Shown here piece after piece: positions 5,498 to 6,198 of a DNA stretch of 6,198 bases. Source of the stretch: an uncultured Xanthobacteraceae bacterium. Lineage in GTDB: Bacteria; Pseudomonadota; Alphaproteobacteria; Rhizobiales; Xanthobacteraceae. The position numbers were made by a program, and so were the translations under genes. The notes under the pieces are model-generated. The model was given only the letters and a program-made list of their open reading frames with translations, did no database searches and was not told where the DNA came from. Location of the stretch: the NCBI GenBank assembly GCA_955652195.1, contig CATPBC010000444.1, forward strand, positions 1 through 6,198, read 5' to 3'. Each line of letters starts with the position of its first letter. The stretch's first letter is position 1.

Positions 5498-6198
5498 GCC
5501 GTGATCTCGCCTTTGAGATAAGCCGCCGCGGTGCGGCGCTTCAGCCCGGCGATCGCGGCAGTGGGATTGAGCGCCTGCGGGCACAGTTCTTGGCAGGACT
5601 GGTGCGAATGGCAGGCGTGGCAACCGCCGGAACCGGCGATTGCCTGCAATCGTGCGCGATTGCCGCCGTCGCGCTCGTCATTGACCAGCGTCCAGGCGCG
5701 CGTAAGCGCTGCGGGGCCGAGGTAATCGCTGTTCCAGCGCACGGTATCGCAGGCCGAATAGCACACCCCGCAATTGATGCATTCGATCGCGGCATCGGCT
5801 GCCATGCGCGCCGGCGCGTCCGGCCTGATCTGCGCGATGGCGTCGTGCCGGGTCTTGGTTGGCGCGAAGACGCCCTTCGCCTGCTGCCATTTCTCAAAGA
5901 ACGACTGCATGTCGGTGGCGAGATCTTTGATCACCGGCAAATTCTCGAGCGGACCGATCTCAAGCCTGCCGCCGGCGGCGACTTTGGCGACATGGGTGCG
6001 GCAGGTCCAGCGCGGTTTGCCGTTCACGGTCATCGCGCACGAACCGCACACTCCCACGCGGCAGGCAAAACGATATGACAGGGTTGGGTCGATATGCCGC
6101 TGCACGAAAGTGACGACGTCGAGCACAGTCTGGCTTTGGCGCTGCGGCACGCGATAGGTCTCATAATGGCCGTCCTGCGCGCCGCGCCAGAGCGACAC
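5494..6198 (-). CDS. sdhB: Succinate dehydrogenase/fumarate reductase iron-sulfur subunit (5' end at window edge)
   Basis: 234 codons are visible. The first is a GTG exactly at the window edge, and the visible start (SLWRG) matches a point several residues into typical SdhB proteins, so a few more codons probably lie outside. Counting that GTG as residue 1, the N-terminal [2Fe-2S] domain has Cys46, Cys51, Cys54 and Cys66 (CRVGVCGSC...C). The C-terminal domain has CINCGVCYSAC (Cys140, 143, 146, 150) and CHSHQSCQELCPQALNP (Cys196, 202, 206). By comparison with E. coli SdhB, Cys140/143/146/206 would hold a [4Fe-4S] and Cys150/196/202 a [3Fe-4S] cluster. The complete three-cluster wire shows this is a true respiratory-type complex carrying electrons between flavin and quinone. 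Cys193, three residues before Cys196, is an extra cysteine. The gene is first among the visible operon genes, unlike the common sdhCDAB order, and overlaps the next gene by 4 bases. Confidence 0.9.
   Translation of the reverse strand: MSLWRGAQDGHYETYRVPQRQSQTVLDVVTFVQRHIDPTLSYRFACRVGVCGSCAMTVNGKPRWTCRTHVAKVAAGGRLEIGPLENLPVIKDLATDMQSFFEKWQQAKGVFAPTKTRHDAIAQIRPDAPARMAADAAIECINCGVCYSACDTVRWNSDYLGPAALTRAWTLVNDERDGGNRARLQAIAGSGGCHACHSHQSCQELCPQALNPTAAIAGLKRRTAAAYLKGEITA

Overview
The window looks like a high-GC alphaproteobacterium of the Rhizobiales (Bradyrhizobium/Rhodopseudomonas/Xanthobacteraceae-like). Two things suggest this: GC-rich codon use throughout, and an intergenic palindromic element at 855-952 whose core (TTTTCCGAAAACCGG...CACTTTTCGGGATCAT) I recognise from memory as a dispersed repeat of these genomes. 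There are no tRNA, rRNA, CRISPR, transposase or phage genes.

Layout. The left part (1-1372, + strand) holds the 3' end of an aconitase X (AcnX, DUF521) large-subunit gene and the complete gene for the matching small swivelling subunit (DUF126). About 100 bases of palindromic repeat separate them. A 46-base hairpin-rich gap (1373-1418) separates this pair from a convergent minus-strand operon that fills the rest of the window. Read 5' to 3' from 6198 down to 1419, that operon encodes a succinate dehydrogenase/fumarate reductase-type iron-sulfur subunit (cut by the window edge), two small heme/quinone membrane anchors, the flavoprotein subunit, and then the alpha and beta subunits of a class I (iron-sulfur) fumarase/tartrate dehydratase-type hydro-lyase. 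Gene junctions in the operon are 4-base stop/start overlaps (three of them) or gaps of 6 and 25 bases, so it is probably one coupled transcript whose promoter lies upstream of the window.

How the genes may work together. The minus-strand operon pairs a membrane-bound succinate:quinone-oxidoreductase-like complex with a hydro-lyase, which on paper links succinate, fumarate and malate (or substituted analogues) to the quinone pool. AcnX enzymes are dehydratases; known ones act on cis-3-hydroxy-L-proline or, in archaea, mevalonate 5-phosphate.

The point of most interest is that three catalytic subunits depart from canonical family motifs at substrate- or cofactor-contact sites. The flavoprotein has Cys where the flavin-linking His normally sits, and Glu where a substrate-binding Thr is usual. 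The hydro-lyase beta subunit lacks the GPTTSxRM-type motif. The AcnX small subunit lacks the Ser-rich loop. This suggests a paralogous, non-housekeeping route for a modified C4/C5 dicarboxylate rather than the core TCA cycle. That is an inference from motif comparison by memory; no alignment was run.
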